Of a stretch of DNA of 64,000 bases, positions 9,557 through 18,932 are shown in pieces. Position 1 is the first letter of the stretch; every line of letters begins with the position of its first letter. A model generated the notes under the pieces. It saw only the letters and a list, made by a program, of their open reading frames with translations, was not told where the DNA came from and made no database searches. Origin of the DNA: Isosphaeraceae bacterium (GTDB lineage: Bacteria > Planctomycetota > Planctomycetia > Isosphaerales > Isosphaeraceae); NCBI GenBank assembly GCA_025356435.1, contig JANXSY010000078.1:1-64000 (forward strand), given 5' to 3'. Made by a program: the position numbers and the translations under genes.

Positions 9557-10449
9557 GAGGTTGACTCCGCGCTTCCGGAGGCGGCTCGGCCGAACCGCGA
9601 TGGCAGGGCCGAGACGGCGATCAACGTCTTCTTCCATGCCGGAAGACTCACACGCCTCGCCAATACGTTGTAGTCGCGCTTGGCGATCTCATTGAGCAGG
9701 CCCCGGTAGATCCCCGCAATCGCACCGAGAACGGGCCGGCCGACCGGGTCGACGAGCCTCAACAGTGGCGCGGCCTTCTCGTAATAGGTTGAGGCACGCT
9801 CAGCCTGGAACTGGAATAAGTCTCGCAGCGCGGGCGTCGACCGATCCGCCAGGAGTTCGTCTGGCGTGACACCGAAGCGTCGGAGGTCTTCCTGCGGCAG
9901 ATAGACCCGGCCATTGCGGGCGTCTTCCCCCACGTCACGCAGGATATTCGTCAGTTGCAAGGCGATCCCGCACGCTTCCCCCATCGCCTCAGCGCGACCG
10001 CCCTGCGATTGATAGCCCCAGATCGAAAGACAACACAACCCGACCACCGACGCGACCCGGTAGCAATAGGCATAGAGGTCTTCAAACGTCTCGTAGGTCC
10101 GGGAATCGAGGTCCATCTCGACGCCGTCGATCACTTCGTGGAGATGTCGGGGGGGGATGTCATGGCGCTGGACAGTATCAGCCAGAGCCGCTAATCCGGA
10201 CCAGGCCGGAGTCTGTCCGTTGAGGGCGGCGACGAGGTCTCTCCTCCAGAAATGAAGGGCCTCGGCTTTTGCAGACGACTCGCCCGGTTCGTCGGCGAGG
10301 TCGTCGGTCTGTCTCATAAAAGCATACAGGGCGCACATCGATCGGCGACGGCCGGCGGGGAGCAGTCGGAAGCTATAATAGAAATTCTTCGCTTCGCGCC
10401 GCGAGAGGGCATCACAAAAGGCATAGCTTGCGACGAGTGCGTCGGTCAT
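9553..10449 (-). CDS. hpnD: Presqualene diphosphate synthase HpnD
   Basis: 298 residues, normal family length. HpnD condenses two farnesyl diphosphates to presqualene diphosphate. The two Asp-rich Mg/diphosphate motifs of trans-isoprenyl head-to-head synthases are present: RQTDDLADE near residue 47 and NILRDVGEDARNGRVYLP near 170, with YCYRVASVVG between them. Its ATG overlaps the hpnC stop as ATGA, and its own stop overlaps the hpnE start as GTGA, so all three proteins are probably translationally coupled. It resembles phytoene synthase, but the neighbours settle the assignment as squalene synthesis. Confidence 0.93.
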   Translation of the reverse strand: MTDALVASYAFCDALSRREAKNFYYSFRLLPAGRRRSMCALYAFMRQTDDLADEPGESSAKAEALHFWRRDLVAALNGQTPAWSGLAALADTVQRHDIPPRHLHEVIDGVEMDLDSRTYETFEDLYAYCYRVASVVGLCCLSIWGYQSQGGRAEAMGEACGIALQLTNILRDVGEDARNGRVYLPQEDLRRFGVTPDELLADRSTPALRDLFQFQAERASTYYEKAAPLLRLVDPVGRPVLGAIAGIYRGLLNEIAKRDYNVLARRVSLPAWKKTLIAVSALPSRFGRAASGSAESTS

Positions 10450-11360
10450 GGTCGGGCCTTCCCCGCACGTCGCGATAGTAGGGCACGAAGGAGGAGGCCG
10501 ATCTTCGCGAGCTTGCCGACTTCGGGGCGCGACGACCAGACGTCATAGCCTTGCCACTCGACCCGGTCAAGGATGGCCAGCCCACCGCGCGAGAAGAGGT
10601 CGATATCGACCGCGAGTTTGCCTGGCATCCTCGCCACGAGCGGCCGACCTTCGAGCAGAATCGCTCTCGCCCGTTCGACTTCGAATGAGAGCAGGTCGCG
10701 AAAGGCCGGGGTAAAGCGGCGGGCATGAAGGTCAGAGTCGGGATAGCCGAAGCGGTCGCGGTCTTCGCGTGGGATATAGATGCGGGGGATGTCGAGGTCG
10801 CGGTTCACGTCTTGCCAGAAGTTGGCCAACTGAAGGCCGGTGCAGGTGCAGTCGGAGAGACGGACATTCTCGTCGTTGTAGGAACGGGCGAGGTAGAGGA
10901 CGAGATGACCGACAGGGTTGGCCGATCGCGAACAGTAGTTAATCAGTTGGGGATAGGTGTCGTAGTCGGTCACGACCTGGTCTTGTTCAAAGGCGGAGAT
11001 GAGGGCCTCGAAAGGCGCGATCGGGATGCCGTATTCCGCGACCGTCGGCTTGAGGGCCTGGAAGACGGGGTGGCGAACTTCGCCCGCGAACATCGCCCTC
11101 AGCTCGCCTCGCCACCATCCGAGGAGTTCGGTCGAGCGACGACGGTCGCCAACTTCGTCGCCCAAGTCATCCGACCACCGACAGAACGCATAGATGCTCG
11201 CGAACGCAGGCCGAAGCTCCTTGGGAGTGAGCCAGGTCACGACGCTGAAGTTCTCATAATGCGAGGCGGTCAGGTGGGCACAGTAGGACTTGGCCTCGTC
11301 GAGGGTCGGCGTCAGGATGGAGTCGGGGCCGAAGCGGGCTAAGTCATCCGAGAACGGCAT
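10446..11360 (-). CDS. hpnC: Hydroxysqualene synthase HpnC
   Basis: About 304 residues. HpnC converts presqualene diphosphate to hydroxysqualene. The squalene/phytoene synthase fold is shown by FCRWSDDLGDE (first Asp-rich motif, about residue 64) and LANFWQDVNRDLDIPRIYIP (second motif, about 190). The open frame extends far upstream on this strand, but MPFSDDLARFG at 11360 gives the usual N terminus and lies inside a normal divergent spacing from the DUF1080 gene; the extension lies opposite that gene and is discarded. It is first in the operon. No squalene-hopene cyclase is in this window. Confidence 0.92.
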   Translation of the reverse strand: MPFSDDLARFGPDSILTPTLDEAKSYCAHLTASHYENFSVVTWLTPKELRPAFASIYAFCRWSDDLGDEVGDRRRSTELLGWWRGELRAMFAGEVRHPVFQALKPTVAEYGIPIAPFEALISAFEQDQVVTDYDTYPQLINYCSRSANPVGHLVLYLARSYNDENVRLSDCTCTGLQLANFWQDVNRDLDIPRIYIPREDRDRFGYPDSDLHARRFTPAFRDLLSFEVERARAILLEGRPLVARMPGKLAVDIDLFSRGGLAILDRVEWQGYDVWSSRPEVGKLAKIGLLLRALLSRRAGKARP

Positions 11361-11455
11361 GCAGGCCCCCGAGGGGAGTCGGTCGTTGAGGCGTCGAGGG
11401 GGGATTTTACCAGCTTTGGCTCGCAGGACAGAAGGAGTAACACGCGAGAGGCCCG

Positions 11456-11484
11456 TTGACCCGACACTGCGACTGGGCCAGAAT
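11456..11484 (+). promoter_or_regulatory. Sigma-70-like promoter for the DUF1080 gene
   Basis: TTGACC at 11456-11461 and CAGAAT at 11479-11484 are separated by 17 bases. They lie 47 bases before the ATG at 11532, within the hpnC/DUF1080 divergent interval. The -35 matches five of six consensus positions and the -10 four of six. Motif similarity only. Confidence 0.4.
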
Positions 11485-11531
11485 CGGTCCCGATCGCTTC
11501 GTTTCGACAAACCGCAGTGGAGACGACCTTG

Positions 11532-12152
11532 ATGTTCCGTATCCGCCTCTCCCTCGCTCTCGCCGCCTGCACGCTCGCGCCGGGGCTTGTCCGCGCGGCC
11601 GACGAGGGGTTCAAGCCCCTGTTTAACGGCAAAGACCTGGCCGGTTGGGCTCAACCCGCCGAAGACTCCGGGGCCAAGTTCACGGTCGAAGACGGCGTGA
11701 TCGTCGGCCGGACTGACGGCAAGCTCAAGAAGAACGAATTCCTCGCCACTGAAAAGGGTTACGGAGACTTTGTCCTCAAGGCCAAGGTGAAGTTCAAGAA
11801 CGGCAACTCGGGCATCCAGTTCCGCAGTGCCCGCGATCCCAACGGCCGCGTGAGCGGTCCCCAGGCCGACGTGGCCGACGGTTGGTGGGGCCTGCTCTAC
11901 GAGGAAAACCGACGCGGCATCCTCGAACGCTTCGACAAAGACGCCGCTGCCAAGCTCGTCCACGAAGGTGACTGGAACGACTTCGTGATTGAGGCGAAGG
12001 GAAAGCACGTCGTCATCACCCTCAACGGCACCAAGATCATCGACCGCATCGACGAGAAGTTCGAGCCCTCGGGCATCCTCGCCCTCCAGGTCCACGTCGG
12101 CCCGGCGATGGAAGTGAAGTACAAGGACATTGAGATCAAGACGCTGGATTGA
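11532..12152 (+). CDS. Secreted DUF1080 (3-keto-disaccharide hydrolase-like) protein
   Basis: About 206 residues. A clear signal peptide (FRIRLSLALAACTLAPGLVRA, cleavage after VRA) precedes one DUF1080 jelly-roll-like domain beginning GFKPLFNGKDLAGW. The domain continues with KNGNSGIQFRS and ends with the typical LQVHVGPAMEVKYKDIEIK. The family is strongly expanded in planctomycetes, and some members hydrolyse 3-keto-glycosides, which fits the nearby Gfo/Idh/MocA dehydrogenases. The ATG at 11532 is preferred to an upstream in-frame GTG because GGAG lies 8 bases before it. A strong hairpin closes the transcript. The activity of this member is inferred. Confidence 0.88.
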   Translation: MFRIRLSLALAACTLAPGLVRAADEGFKPLFNGKDLAGWAQPAEDSGAKFTVEDGVIVGRTDGKLKKNEFLATEKGYGDFVLKAKVKFKNGNSGIQFRSARDPNGRVSGPQADVADGWWGLLYEENRRGILERFDKDAAAKLVHEGDWNDFVIEAKGKHVVITLNGTKIIDRIDEKFEPSGILALQVHVGPAMEVKYKDIEIKTLD

Positions 12153-12161
12153 CGACCCCGA

Positions 12162-12190
12162 CCCGTCCCGACGCGAGCCGTCGGGACGGG
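12162..12190 (+). terminator. Hairpin terminator after DUF1080 gene
   Basis: A perfect 12-bp inverted repeat (12162-12173 and 12179-12190) with a 5-base loop begins 9 bases after the stop codon. A poly-T run is not obvious, but position and stem strength fit a transcript end. Confidence 0.6.
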
Positions 12191-12332
12191 CGCGGTGATT
12201 TGGACCGGGCGACCGGCTCGTTGGCTTCGTTCGTCGTGGTGCTGGGATGGCGGAAATTGGCTTCGCTCGGTCAGACGCCCCTTGATCGACTGTTGGCTTC
12301 GTTCGGTCGCCAGTCGAGGCGCTGATCGTTTA

Positions 12333-12810
12333 GTTGCTCTGAAAGTCTTGATTCTGGGTGATCTGCGCCATTTGAGGAATGCCCGGCAATTCGTTCGGTC
12401 GAAACGCTCTGGTCCCCTCTCCACTTGTGGGGGAGGGTCAGGGTGGGGGGGTCTTGGACCAAGGGCGTGGATCGACGGGAGTCTCTCTCCGATTCGCCCC
12501 TCGACCGCGACGCGAGACCGGGTTGGGTTCGTTTGGCGCGATGATCGGTCGATGTCGGTTGGGTTCGCTCGGTCGAAAGGTTGTGCGGCATGCCCCCCCA
12601 CCCTAGCCCTCCCCCACGGGGTGGGGAGGGGACCGGATTGGGTTCGCTCGGTCGAAGGTCGCGCAGGCAGCGGTTGGGTTGCCCTGAAAATCTTGATTCT
12701 GAGTGATCTGCACAATCTCAGGAATGCCCGGCAATTACTGGGCGCATGCATCGATCTCGTGCTTCTTTCATGGGGTCGGGTGTCCCAGGGGAACATGAAA
12801 AATTCGTTCA
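12333..12810. repeat. Modular intergenic repeat, copy A
   Basis: Four blocks of this interval recur at 42904-43256. Module 1 is at 12333-12391 and again, fuller, at 12678-12810. Module 2 is at 12391-12473 and module 3 at 12512-12651. Identity by eye is high, with scattered substitutions. A short unit of the type TTGGSTTCGYTCGG also recurs in and just upstream of the modules (about 12221, 12260, 12292, 12524, 12560 and 12638). Open frames with Pro/Gly-rich text on both strands here come from the repeats and are not genes. Confidence 0.8.
12408..12637. mobile_element. MITE-like element, copy A (no transposase)
   Basis: The ends TCTGGTCCCCTC and GAGGGGACCGGA are near-perfect inverted repeats. 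The wider G/C-run termini are complementary over about 40 bases, and each can also fold on itself. This copy is about 230 bases and carries 38 internal bases at 12474-12511 where copy B at 43047-43242 has only 4. There is no coding capacity. Mobility is inferred from two-copy occurrence and terminal symmetry; no target-site duplication was recognised. Confidence 0.4.
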
Positions 12811-13194
12811 GTTGCATCGTGGAGAGCCCGGTCCGGCAACAATTGGCTTTGTTTCGTCGATGGGGCAGGGAGGGATTCCAGAGCGGTGGGCTTAAAAACC
12901 CGCCGATGTATTGACCGCCCAGCCTGTTAATCATCGTCCTTCCGTCACCCCTCGTCCCGCCAATCGTGAACGGGTCGGGGATGGCCAAGTTCATCTCATG
13001 GCGAGAGGGAGCTAAGGAATGGGTGGCCCCAGTTCTTGAATTCGCGGTCGCTCCTCACCAGTGCCACCCGAGATGTCCTAAGGAATTCTGACTTTATCAT
13101 CTTCCTGCGGGACCGTCCCGAACGGAGTGCCGGGGGCGGAACATCGGTGGTATCATCATCGTGTCGGGTCGCGATCGAATGGGGAGGATCGACG
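12811..13194. other. Intergenic stretch without a recognised gene
   Basis: A 384-base stretch between the repeat zone and the cytochrome gene. Frames open on both strands but lack a ribosome site or protein-like content. A clear GGGGAGG ribosome site for the next gene occurs at its right end. Confidence 0.5.
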
Positions 13195-14913
13195 ATGGAG
13201 TTCCTCGGGATGGGTGCGTTTCTGCTCTCGATTATCGTGGCCTTCGGCACCGTCGACGACGGACCATCCAGCCATCGGCGACGGCCCGTGGCGCTCGCCT
13301 CGTCCGTCGATGGTCGATGGCTTGATGTGGCCAATCGCGAGAGCGGCACGGTGTCGACGATCCGCATCGAGACACTGAAGGTCGTCGCCGAGTCGAAGGT
13401 CGGCAGCGGCCTGACCGACCTCGCTGTTCTCGGCGGAAACCGCGTGCTTGCGATCGACGGGCCGTCCGCGCGGATCATCCTCCTCACAAGGGAGGATAGC
13501 GGACGACTCGTCATGCGTTCGACCCGCAGAATCACCGCCGACCCAGTCCGGCTTCGCGTCTCGGCCGATGGGTCGCGGGCGGCGGTGGCGTCGCGCTGGT
13601 CGAACGCGGTGACGATCGTCGCGGTTGGCCTGGACGATAGCCTGGTCCCCGGCCCGACGATCGGCCTCCCGTTCGCACCTCGGCACCTGATCTGGATCGA
13701 CGGCGTTCGCCTTGCCGTTGCTGATGCGTTCGGCGGACGGATCGCGGTGGTCGATGCCGATCGCGGGACGATCGACTCGGTCCGGACGATCCCGGCGCAC
13801 AATATCGGCGGGCTGGCGATGAGCGTTGACGGGGCACGCCTGATCGTCACGCAGCAATTCCTCAACCACCGTTCAGAGACGACCGCCGACTCGATCCACT
13901 GGGGGTTCCTGCTGACCAACAGCCTCCGATCGCTCCGCGTCTCCGACCTGCTGACGCCCGACGCCGACCTGGTCCCGACCAGCCGCCTCGCCCACATCGG
14001 CGAGCCGGGCATCGGCGCGGGCGATCCGGCCGGTCTCGCCGTGCTGCCCGACGGACGGGTCATCACGGCGCTCGCGGGGGTCGGCCAGGTCGCAATCGGT
14101 CGGCTTGAGATCCCGGACTCGCGGCGGATCGACGTCGGGGCGCGGCCGACGGCCGTGCTCGTCGATCGGGACGGGCGGACGGCTTATGTCGCGAACACGC
14201 TCGACGATACGATCTCGGTCGTCGACCTTCAGAACGGGACATCGAGACGTCTTTCGCTCGGGCCGAAGCCACCGGAGCGTGAGATCGACCTTGGCGAGCG
14301 GCTCTTTTATGATGCCAGGCTCTCGCATGAAGGTTGGATGAGTTGTCAGAGCTGCCACGGCGAAGGTCAGACCAACGGACGCCTCGCCGACACGCTCGGC
14401 GACGGTTCGTTCGGCGATCCGAAGGAGGTTCCTTCGCTCCTGGGTGTCGCCGACACTGCTCCCTACGGCTGGAACGGCGGGGTGCCCGACCTGGAGACTC
14501 AGGTCCGCAAGTCGATCAAGACGACCATGAGGAGTCGGGAACAGACCGATGTCCAGGTTCGCGCGCTCGCCGCGTACTTGCGGACTTTGGCCCCGCCGCC
14601 GACGATTCGCGAGATCGACGCCCCGACCGCCGCGCGGGGCCGGGCCGTCTTCGAACAGCGCCATTGCGACCGCTGCCATCAGGCCCCAACGTATACGTCC
14701 TCGAAGGTCTTCGACGTGGGACTGGTCGACGAGTCGGGCAACGCCATGTTCAACCCGCCCTCACTGCGGGGGGTCGGGCGACGCGAGCCGCTCCTGCACG
14801 ACGGCCGGGCGCGTACGCTCGATGAGGTGTTCACAAGATTCGGACATCCCCGAGGTGCTGAGTATCGCAGCCAAGAGGCTTCGGACCTGGTCGAGTTCTT
14901 GCGGAGCCTGTGA
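13195..14913 (+). CDS. Beta-propeller / di-haem cytochrome c peroxidase-like protein
   Basis: About 572 residues. The ATG at 13195 follows a perfect GGGGAGG site and starts a hydrophobic export signal (FLGMGAFLLSIIVAFG). Residues about 30-360 form a YVTN/NHL-like propeller with repeats such as GRTAYVANTLDDTISVVDL. The C-terminal third carries two haem-c motifs, CQSCH (about residue 385) and CDRCH (about 492), arranged as in MauG/cytochrome c peroxidase-type proteins, with the closing REPLLHDGRARTLDEVF. It is therefore a periplasmic electron-transfer protein or peroxidase; the substrate is unknown. Its stop overlaps a possible GTG start of the following oxidoreductase. Confidence 0.85.
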   Translation: MEFLGMGAFLLSIIVAFGTVDDGPSSHRRRPVALASSVDGRWLDVANRESGTVSTIRIETLKVVAESKVGSGLTDLAVLGGNRVLAIDGPSARIILLTREDSGRLVMRSTRRITADPVRLRVSADGSRAAVASRWSNAVTIVAVGLDDSLVPGPTIGLPFAPRHLIWIDGVRLAVADAFGGRIAVVDADRGTIDSVRTIPAHNIGGLAMSVDGARLIVTQQFLNHRSETTADSIHWGFLLTNSLRSLRVSDLLTPDADLVPTSRLAHIGEPGIGAGDPAGLAVLPDGRVITALAGVGQVAIGRLEIPDSRRIDVGARPTAVLVDRDGRTAYVANTLDDTISVVDLQNGTSRRLSLGPKPPEREIDLGERLFYDARLSHEGWMSCQSCHGEGQTNGRLADTLGDGSFGDPKEVPSLLGVADTAPYGWNGGVPDLETQVRKSIKTTMRSREQTDVQVRALAAYLRTLAPPPTIREIDAPTAARGRAVFEQRHCDRCHQAPTYTSSKVFDVGLVDESGNAMFNPPSLRGVGRREPLLHDGRARTLDEVFTRFGHPRGAEYRSQEASDLVEFLRSL

Positions 14914-14918
14914 ATCGG

Positions 14919-15995
14919 ATGAAGACGGCCCTCATTGGATGCGGCAAGGTCGGCCAGATTCACGCCTCGTCGCTCTGCGCCTTGCCCGAGTCGGAACTCG
15001 TCGCGGTCTGCGATGCCGACCCCGATCGCGCCCGAGCGTTCGCGGCGCGGTTCGGTGGTGAGGCGTTCACAGATGTTGCGGCGATGCTGGATCGGGCGGC
15101 CCCTGAGGTCGTGACGATCTGCACGCCGCATCCAGGACATGCCGGGCCGGCGATCCTCGCGGCGAGCGCAGGCGTGCATGTGCTGGTTGAGAAGCCGATG
15201 GCGGCGAGCCTCACTGACTGCGACGCGATGCTCGATGCTGCCAGAGCAGGCGGGGTCTGGCTCGGCGTCATCAGCCAGCGGCGATGGTTCGAGCCGGTCC
15301 GCCGCGTGAAGGACGCCATCGACTCAGGCCAGATCGGCAAGCCCGCGCTCGGCGTTTTCCAGATGTATAGCTGGCGCGAGCAGGCCTATTATCGCTCCGA
15401 TCCCTGGCGAGGCCGGTGGGATACCGAGGGCGGCGGCGTGCTCGTCAACCAGTCGCCACATCAGCTCGACCTGTTGCGCTGGTTTCTCGGCGATATCGAA
15501 CAGATCAGCGGAGACTGGGCCAACCTCAACCATCCCGGCGTCGAGGTTGAAGACTCGGCCGTCGCGATCGTCCGATTCAAGAATGGGGCGCTCGGATCGA
15601 TCGTGACGAGCGTCTCGCAGCGGCCCGGCCTCTACACCAAGGTCCACGTCCACGGCACGAACGGGGCGTCGGTGGGTGTCGAGACCGACCGAGGTGCGAC
15701 GTTCATCGCGGGCGTCTCTGAGATCGCCGAACCGCCGCTGAATGACGTCTGGACGATCCCCGGTGAGGAGCATCGACTCGCCGCATTCCAGGCCGAAGAC
15801 CGCGCCCACTTCGCCAGGATCGACGCGACCACCTATTATCACCAGTTGCAAATTGCTGACTTCCTCGCCGCCGTGCATGACGACCGTCCGCCCCTTGTCA
15901 CGGGGGAGGACGGTCGCGCGGTGGTGGCGATGTTCACGGCGATCTACCGATCGGCCCGCGAGGGCAGGCCGATCGTGTTCCCGCTTGAGGCATAG
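14919..15995 (+). CDS. Gfo/Idh/MocA family oxidoreductase (cytoplasmic)
   Basis: About 358 residues. The N-terminal Rossmann motif ALIGCGKVGQIHAS, the EKPMA motif (VLVEKPMAASL, near residue 95) and the QSPHQLDLLRWFLG region place it in the NAD(P)-dependent Gfo/Idh/MocA sugar-dehydrogenase family. No export signal is present, unlike the two relatives downstream. An in-frame GTG at 14910 overlaps the preceding stop as GTGA and is the alternative start. The substrate cannot be read from the sequence; oxidation of a sugar or cyclitol hydroxyl is typical. Confidence 0.9.
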   Translation: MKTALIGCGKVGQIHASSLCALPESELVAVCDADPDRARAFAARFGGEAFTDVAAMLDRAAPEVVTICTPHPGHAGPAILAASAGVHVLVEKPMAASLTDCDAMLDAARAGGVWLGVISQRRWFEPVRRVKDAIDSGQIGKPALGVFQMYSWREQAYYRSDPWRGRWDTEGGGVLVNQSPHQLDLLRWFLGDIEQISGDWANLNHPGVEVEDSAVAIVRFKNGALGSIVTSVSQRPGLYTKVHVHGTNGASVGVETDRGATFIAGVSEIAEPPLNDVWTIPGEEHRLAAFQAEDRAHFARIDATTYYHQLQIADFLAAVHDDRPPLVTGEDGRAVVAMFTAIYRSAREGRPIVFPLEA

Positions 15996-16011
15996 GGCAA
16001 AGCGACGGGGT

Positions 16012-17346
16012 TCAGGTCGTCACTTCATACCCTGCGCGCTGCCGGCGACTGAGCCAGCCGTTGGCCTCGGCGTCGTGGAGGATTTCCTCTTTGACGGGGT
16101 CCCAGGTCAGCTTGCGTCCGCCGAGGCGGAGGGCAATGTTGGCGAGGTGGCAGGTGGTGAGGGCGCGGTGGTGGGTCCAGACGTCGGAGGCGGGGACGCT
16201 TCGGTCGCGCATGCACTCGAAGAAGTTGTCCATGTGTCCGCCGACCCGTTTGCCTTTGCGAAGCTCCATGAGGAACGACTCGGGCACCGAGTTCTTGTGA
16301 AGCCCATCGACCGCTCCCCCCTGGAGGTCGATACGGTCTCGGGTGACAAAGATCTTGCCGGCGGAGCCTTCGAAGGTCACGCCGTTCTCGGTGTCGTGGC
16401 GGATATCGATCACGACGCCGTTGGCGAAATGGGCCTTGACCAGGAAGCCGGTCGGGGTGTTGAAGCTGTCATCAACGGTCGGCAGGCCGTGTTTGAATGC
16501 GACCGGGAGTTCGTCCTTCGTGACCTCGATCGTGTTCGGCCCGGAGTTCTCCATGCCGATCGCCCACTGGCCGATATCGACGTGGTGCGCGCCCCAGTCG
16601 GTGAGCTTGCCGCCGGAGTATTCGTACCACCAGCGGAAGTCACTGTGACAACGCTGCTTGATATAATCCACCTTGGGGGCCTGGCCGAGCCACATGTCCC
16701 AGTTTAGGCCTTCCGGGGCCTTCTCTTTGGCGAAGGGGCCGCCCGAGGGTGCCCCACCGATCGCTGCCGTCACCTTCTTGATCTTGCCGATCCGCCCGGA
16801 GCGAACCAAGGCGACAGCGAGAAGGAAGACGCGATTGTGATCGCTGCGCTGCTGGGTGCCAACCTGCACGACCTGACCGGTCGACTTGGCGACCTGGCAG
16901 AGCTTCTTGCCCTCGTCGATCGTGAGCGTCATCGGCTTTTCGCAGTAGACGTCTTTGCCCGCCTTCATGGCGTCGATGCAAATCTTGGTGTGCCAGTGGT
17001 CGGGCGTGCCGATGATGACGGCGTCGATGTCTTTGCGGTCGAGAAGCTTGCGATAGTCTTCATACGTGTCGGCCTTGCCCTTGCCGATTGATCGGTCGGC
17101 CTTGGCACGTTCGACGTGGTTCTTGTCGACGTCGCAGACGGCGAGGAAATCGCCGTATTGCGATGCGCCGTGGGCGTCGCCCGTGCCCTGGCCGCCGGCA
17201 CCGATCAGGCCGAGGCGGGGTCGGTCGTTCTTGGCCCGCGTCTCGTCGGCCATCGTCCGGCCGGACGGCGTGATCAGGGGCAAGAGCAGCGGGCTTGCCG
17301 CGGTGACGCGGAGGAACTCCCGCCGATTCTGGGAACGGCTGGCCAT
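16012..17346 (-). CDS. Gfo/Idh/MocA family oxidoreductase with twin-arginine-like signal
   Basis: 444 residues. The N terminus [19 protein letters not shown] is a twin-arginine (RREFLR) export signal. It is followed by the Rossmann motif [28 protein letters not shown], the YCEKPMTL active-site motif and [11 protein letters not shown]. This layout is typical of the large planctomycete family of exported dehydrogenase-like proteins, whose cofactor is presumably folded in before Tat export. GGGAG precedes the ATG. It is convergent with the cytoplasmic paralogue and divergent from another Tat-type paralogue at 17528. Confidence 0.9.
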   Translation of the reverse strand: MASRSQNRREFLRVTAASPLLLPLITPSGRTMADETRAKNDRPRLGLIGAGGQGTGDAHGASQYGDFLAVCDVDKNHVERAKADRSIGKGKADTYEDYRKLLDRKDIDAVIIGTPDHWHTKICIDAMKAGKDVYCEKPMTLTIDEGKKLCQVAKSTGQVVQVGTQQRSDHNRVFLLAVALVRSGRIGKIKKVTAAIGGAPSGGPFAKEKAPEGLNWDMWLGQAPKVDYIKQRCHSDFRWWYEYSGGKLTDWGAHHVDIGQWAIGMENSGPNTIEVTKDELPVAFKHGLPTVDDSFNTPTGFLVKAHFANGVVIDIRHDTENGVTFEGSAGKIFVTRDRIDLQGGAVDGLHKNSVPESFLMELRKGKRVGGHMDNFFECMRDRSVPASDVWTHHRALTTCHLANIALRLGGRKLTWDPVKEEILHDAEANGWLSRRQRAGYEVTT

Positions 17347-17527
17347 CGTCGCGAACTCCCATTTTCAGAAGAGGAATGTTGAAGAGTCCGCCCCCGGCAC
17401 TCCGGGCGCGGATCGACCTGAGCGCAGGATAAACGCTCCGGACCGGCCCCACAAGCAGGCGGCGAAGGGCGGCACGGTCTTGCTTCGCGAGTCAGAGCGG
17501 GTCATCCTTGGAGTCCAAGAGTTTAAC

Positions 17528-18907
17528 ATGAATCCGACAAAAAGACCCGGGGGAGCCATGCAGGACCATTCTTCGCCCCACCGCACACGCAGGCAGTTCG
17601 GGCAGACGCTCGCCGGTGCCGCCGTTGGGGCCTTTGCCGTGCCCGCGATCGTGCGCGGCCGGAACCTCAACGACAAGCTGAATATCGCCTGCATCGGCGT
17701 CGGCGGTCGCGGCGGCTCGAACCTTCAGGGCGTGAGTTCCGAGAACATCGTCGCCCTCTGCGACGTCTACCAGCCGGCCGTCGACAGGGCCGCGATGGCG
17801 CATTCGAAGGCGCTTCAGTTCCGGGACTTCCGCAAACTCTTCGACCGCGCCCACCTCTTCGACGCGGTGGTCGTGAGCACGACCGAGCACACGCACGCTT
17901 TCGCTACCCTTCCTGCACTCCAGCTCGGCAAGCACGTCTACTGCGAGAAACCGCTCACGCACGACGTCTACGGGGCCAGGGTCATCCGCGAGGCCACCGC
18001 AAAGGCCAAGGTCGCGACCCAGATGGGCACCCAGATCCACGCGGGCGACAATTATCGACGTGTCGTTGAACTGATCCGCGCCGGGGCGATCGGACCGGTG
18101 AGCGAGGTCCACGTCTGGGTCGGCCGCGCCTGGGGTCGGCAATCGGCGGAAGACGCCAAGAAGAACGACGACATCGTCTCGGTCCGCGAACGTCCGTCCG
18201 AAGCCGCATCGCTGCCGAAGGGGCTCGACTGGGAACTCTGGATCGGGCCTGCCCCCGACCGGCCGTATCACGAGGTCTACTTCCCCGGCCCGAAGTGGTA
18301 TCGCTGGTGGGATTTCGGCAACGGCACGATGAGCGACCTCGGCAGCCACTGGATCGACCTGCCGTTCTGGGCCTTGAACCTCGATGCCCCGCTCACGATC
18401 GAGGCCACCGGCCCGCCGCCGCATCCTGAGATCGCCCCGGCCTCAATGCGTGCCACCTATCAATACGGGGCTCGCGGCGAACGGCCGCCGTTGAAGCTTA
18501 GCTGGTATCAAGGCAGTGAGCGCCCGGAACTCGTGCGAAACGGCTCGGTGCCGAAGTGGGATAGCGCCGTCCTCTTCGTCGGCGAGAAGGGCATGCTCCT
18601 GTCCGACTACGACAAGCATGTCTTGCTGCCTGAGAACGAATTCCGCGACTACAAACGGCCCGCCCCCACGATCGCCGCGTCGATCGGCCACTATGCCGAG
18701 TGGATTCACGCCTGCAAGACCGGCGACCCGACGACGTGTAACTTCGACTATGCGAGCCGACTCACCGAGGCGAACCACCTCGGGAACATCGCCTACCGCG
18801 TCGGCAAGACACTCGAATGGGACGCGGCCAAGGGGTACGTCAAAAACGCCCCCGAGGCCGAACCGATGATCCGCCGTGACTATCGCAAGGGATGGAGCCT
18901 GGGCTGA
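17528..18907 (+). CDS. Gfo/Idh/MocA family oxidoreductase with twin-arginine-like signal
   Basis: About 459 residues. [21 protein letters not shown] is an RR-type export signal (key residues RRQF plus a hydrophobic run), followed by [18 protein letters not shown] (Rossmann) and [11 protein letters not shown] (active-site Lys). The start could be 17528 or the in-frame ATG at 17558, which has GGGGGAG very close upstream; a much longer open frame runs upstream but lies opposite the divergent gene and is not used. The C-terminal half, with [19 protein letters not shown], fits the family. Probably periplasmic and sugar-acting; the substrate is unknown. Confidence 0.88.
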   Translation: MNPTKRPGGAMQDHSSPHRTRRQFGQTLAGAAVGAFAVPAIVRGRNLNDKLNIACIGVGGRGGSNLQGVSSENIVALCDVYQPAVDRAAMAHSKALQFRDFRKLFDRAHLFDAVVVSTTEHTHAFATLPALQLGKHVYCEKPLTHDVYGARVIREATAKAKVATQMGTQIHAGDNYRRVVELIRAGAIGPVSEVHVWVGRAWGRQSAEDAKKNDDIVSVRERPSEAASLPKGLDWELWIGPAPDRPYHEVYFPGPKWYRWWDFGNGTMSDLGSHWIDLPFWALNLDAPLTIEATGPPPHPEIAPASMRATYQYGARGERPPLKLSWYQGSERPELVRNGSVPKWDSAVLFVGEKGMLLSDYDKHVLLPENEFRDYKRPAPTIAASIGHYAEWIHACKTGDPTTCNFDYASRLTEANHLGNIAYRVGKTLEWDAAKGYVKNAPEAEPMIRRDYRKGWSLG

Positions 18908-18932
18908 GTCGAGATCTGTCCCCTATAAAACT

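Noticed and set aside
11361-12095. N-terminal extension of HpnC
   Set aside because: It is antisense to the DUF1080 gene and adds no squalene-synthase sequence.
12333-12810. CRISPR-like array
   Set aside because: Repeat units are of unequal length and spacing, contain G/C-run hairpins, and lack regular spacers; no cas genes in the window.
12271-12994. Open frames with Pro/Gly-rich text on both strands of the first repeat zone
   Set aside because: They are translations of the G/C-run repeats, recur at 42.9-43.3 kb in the same form, and lack ribosome sites.
17066-17527. N-terminal extension of the 17528-18907 oxidoreductase
   Set aside because: It lies opposite the start of the divergent paralogue and would bury the twin-arginine signal inside the protein.
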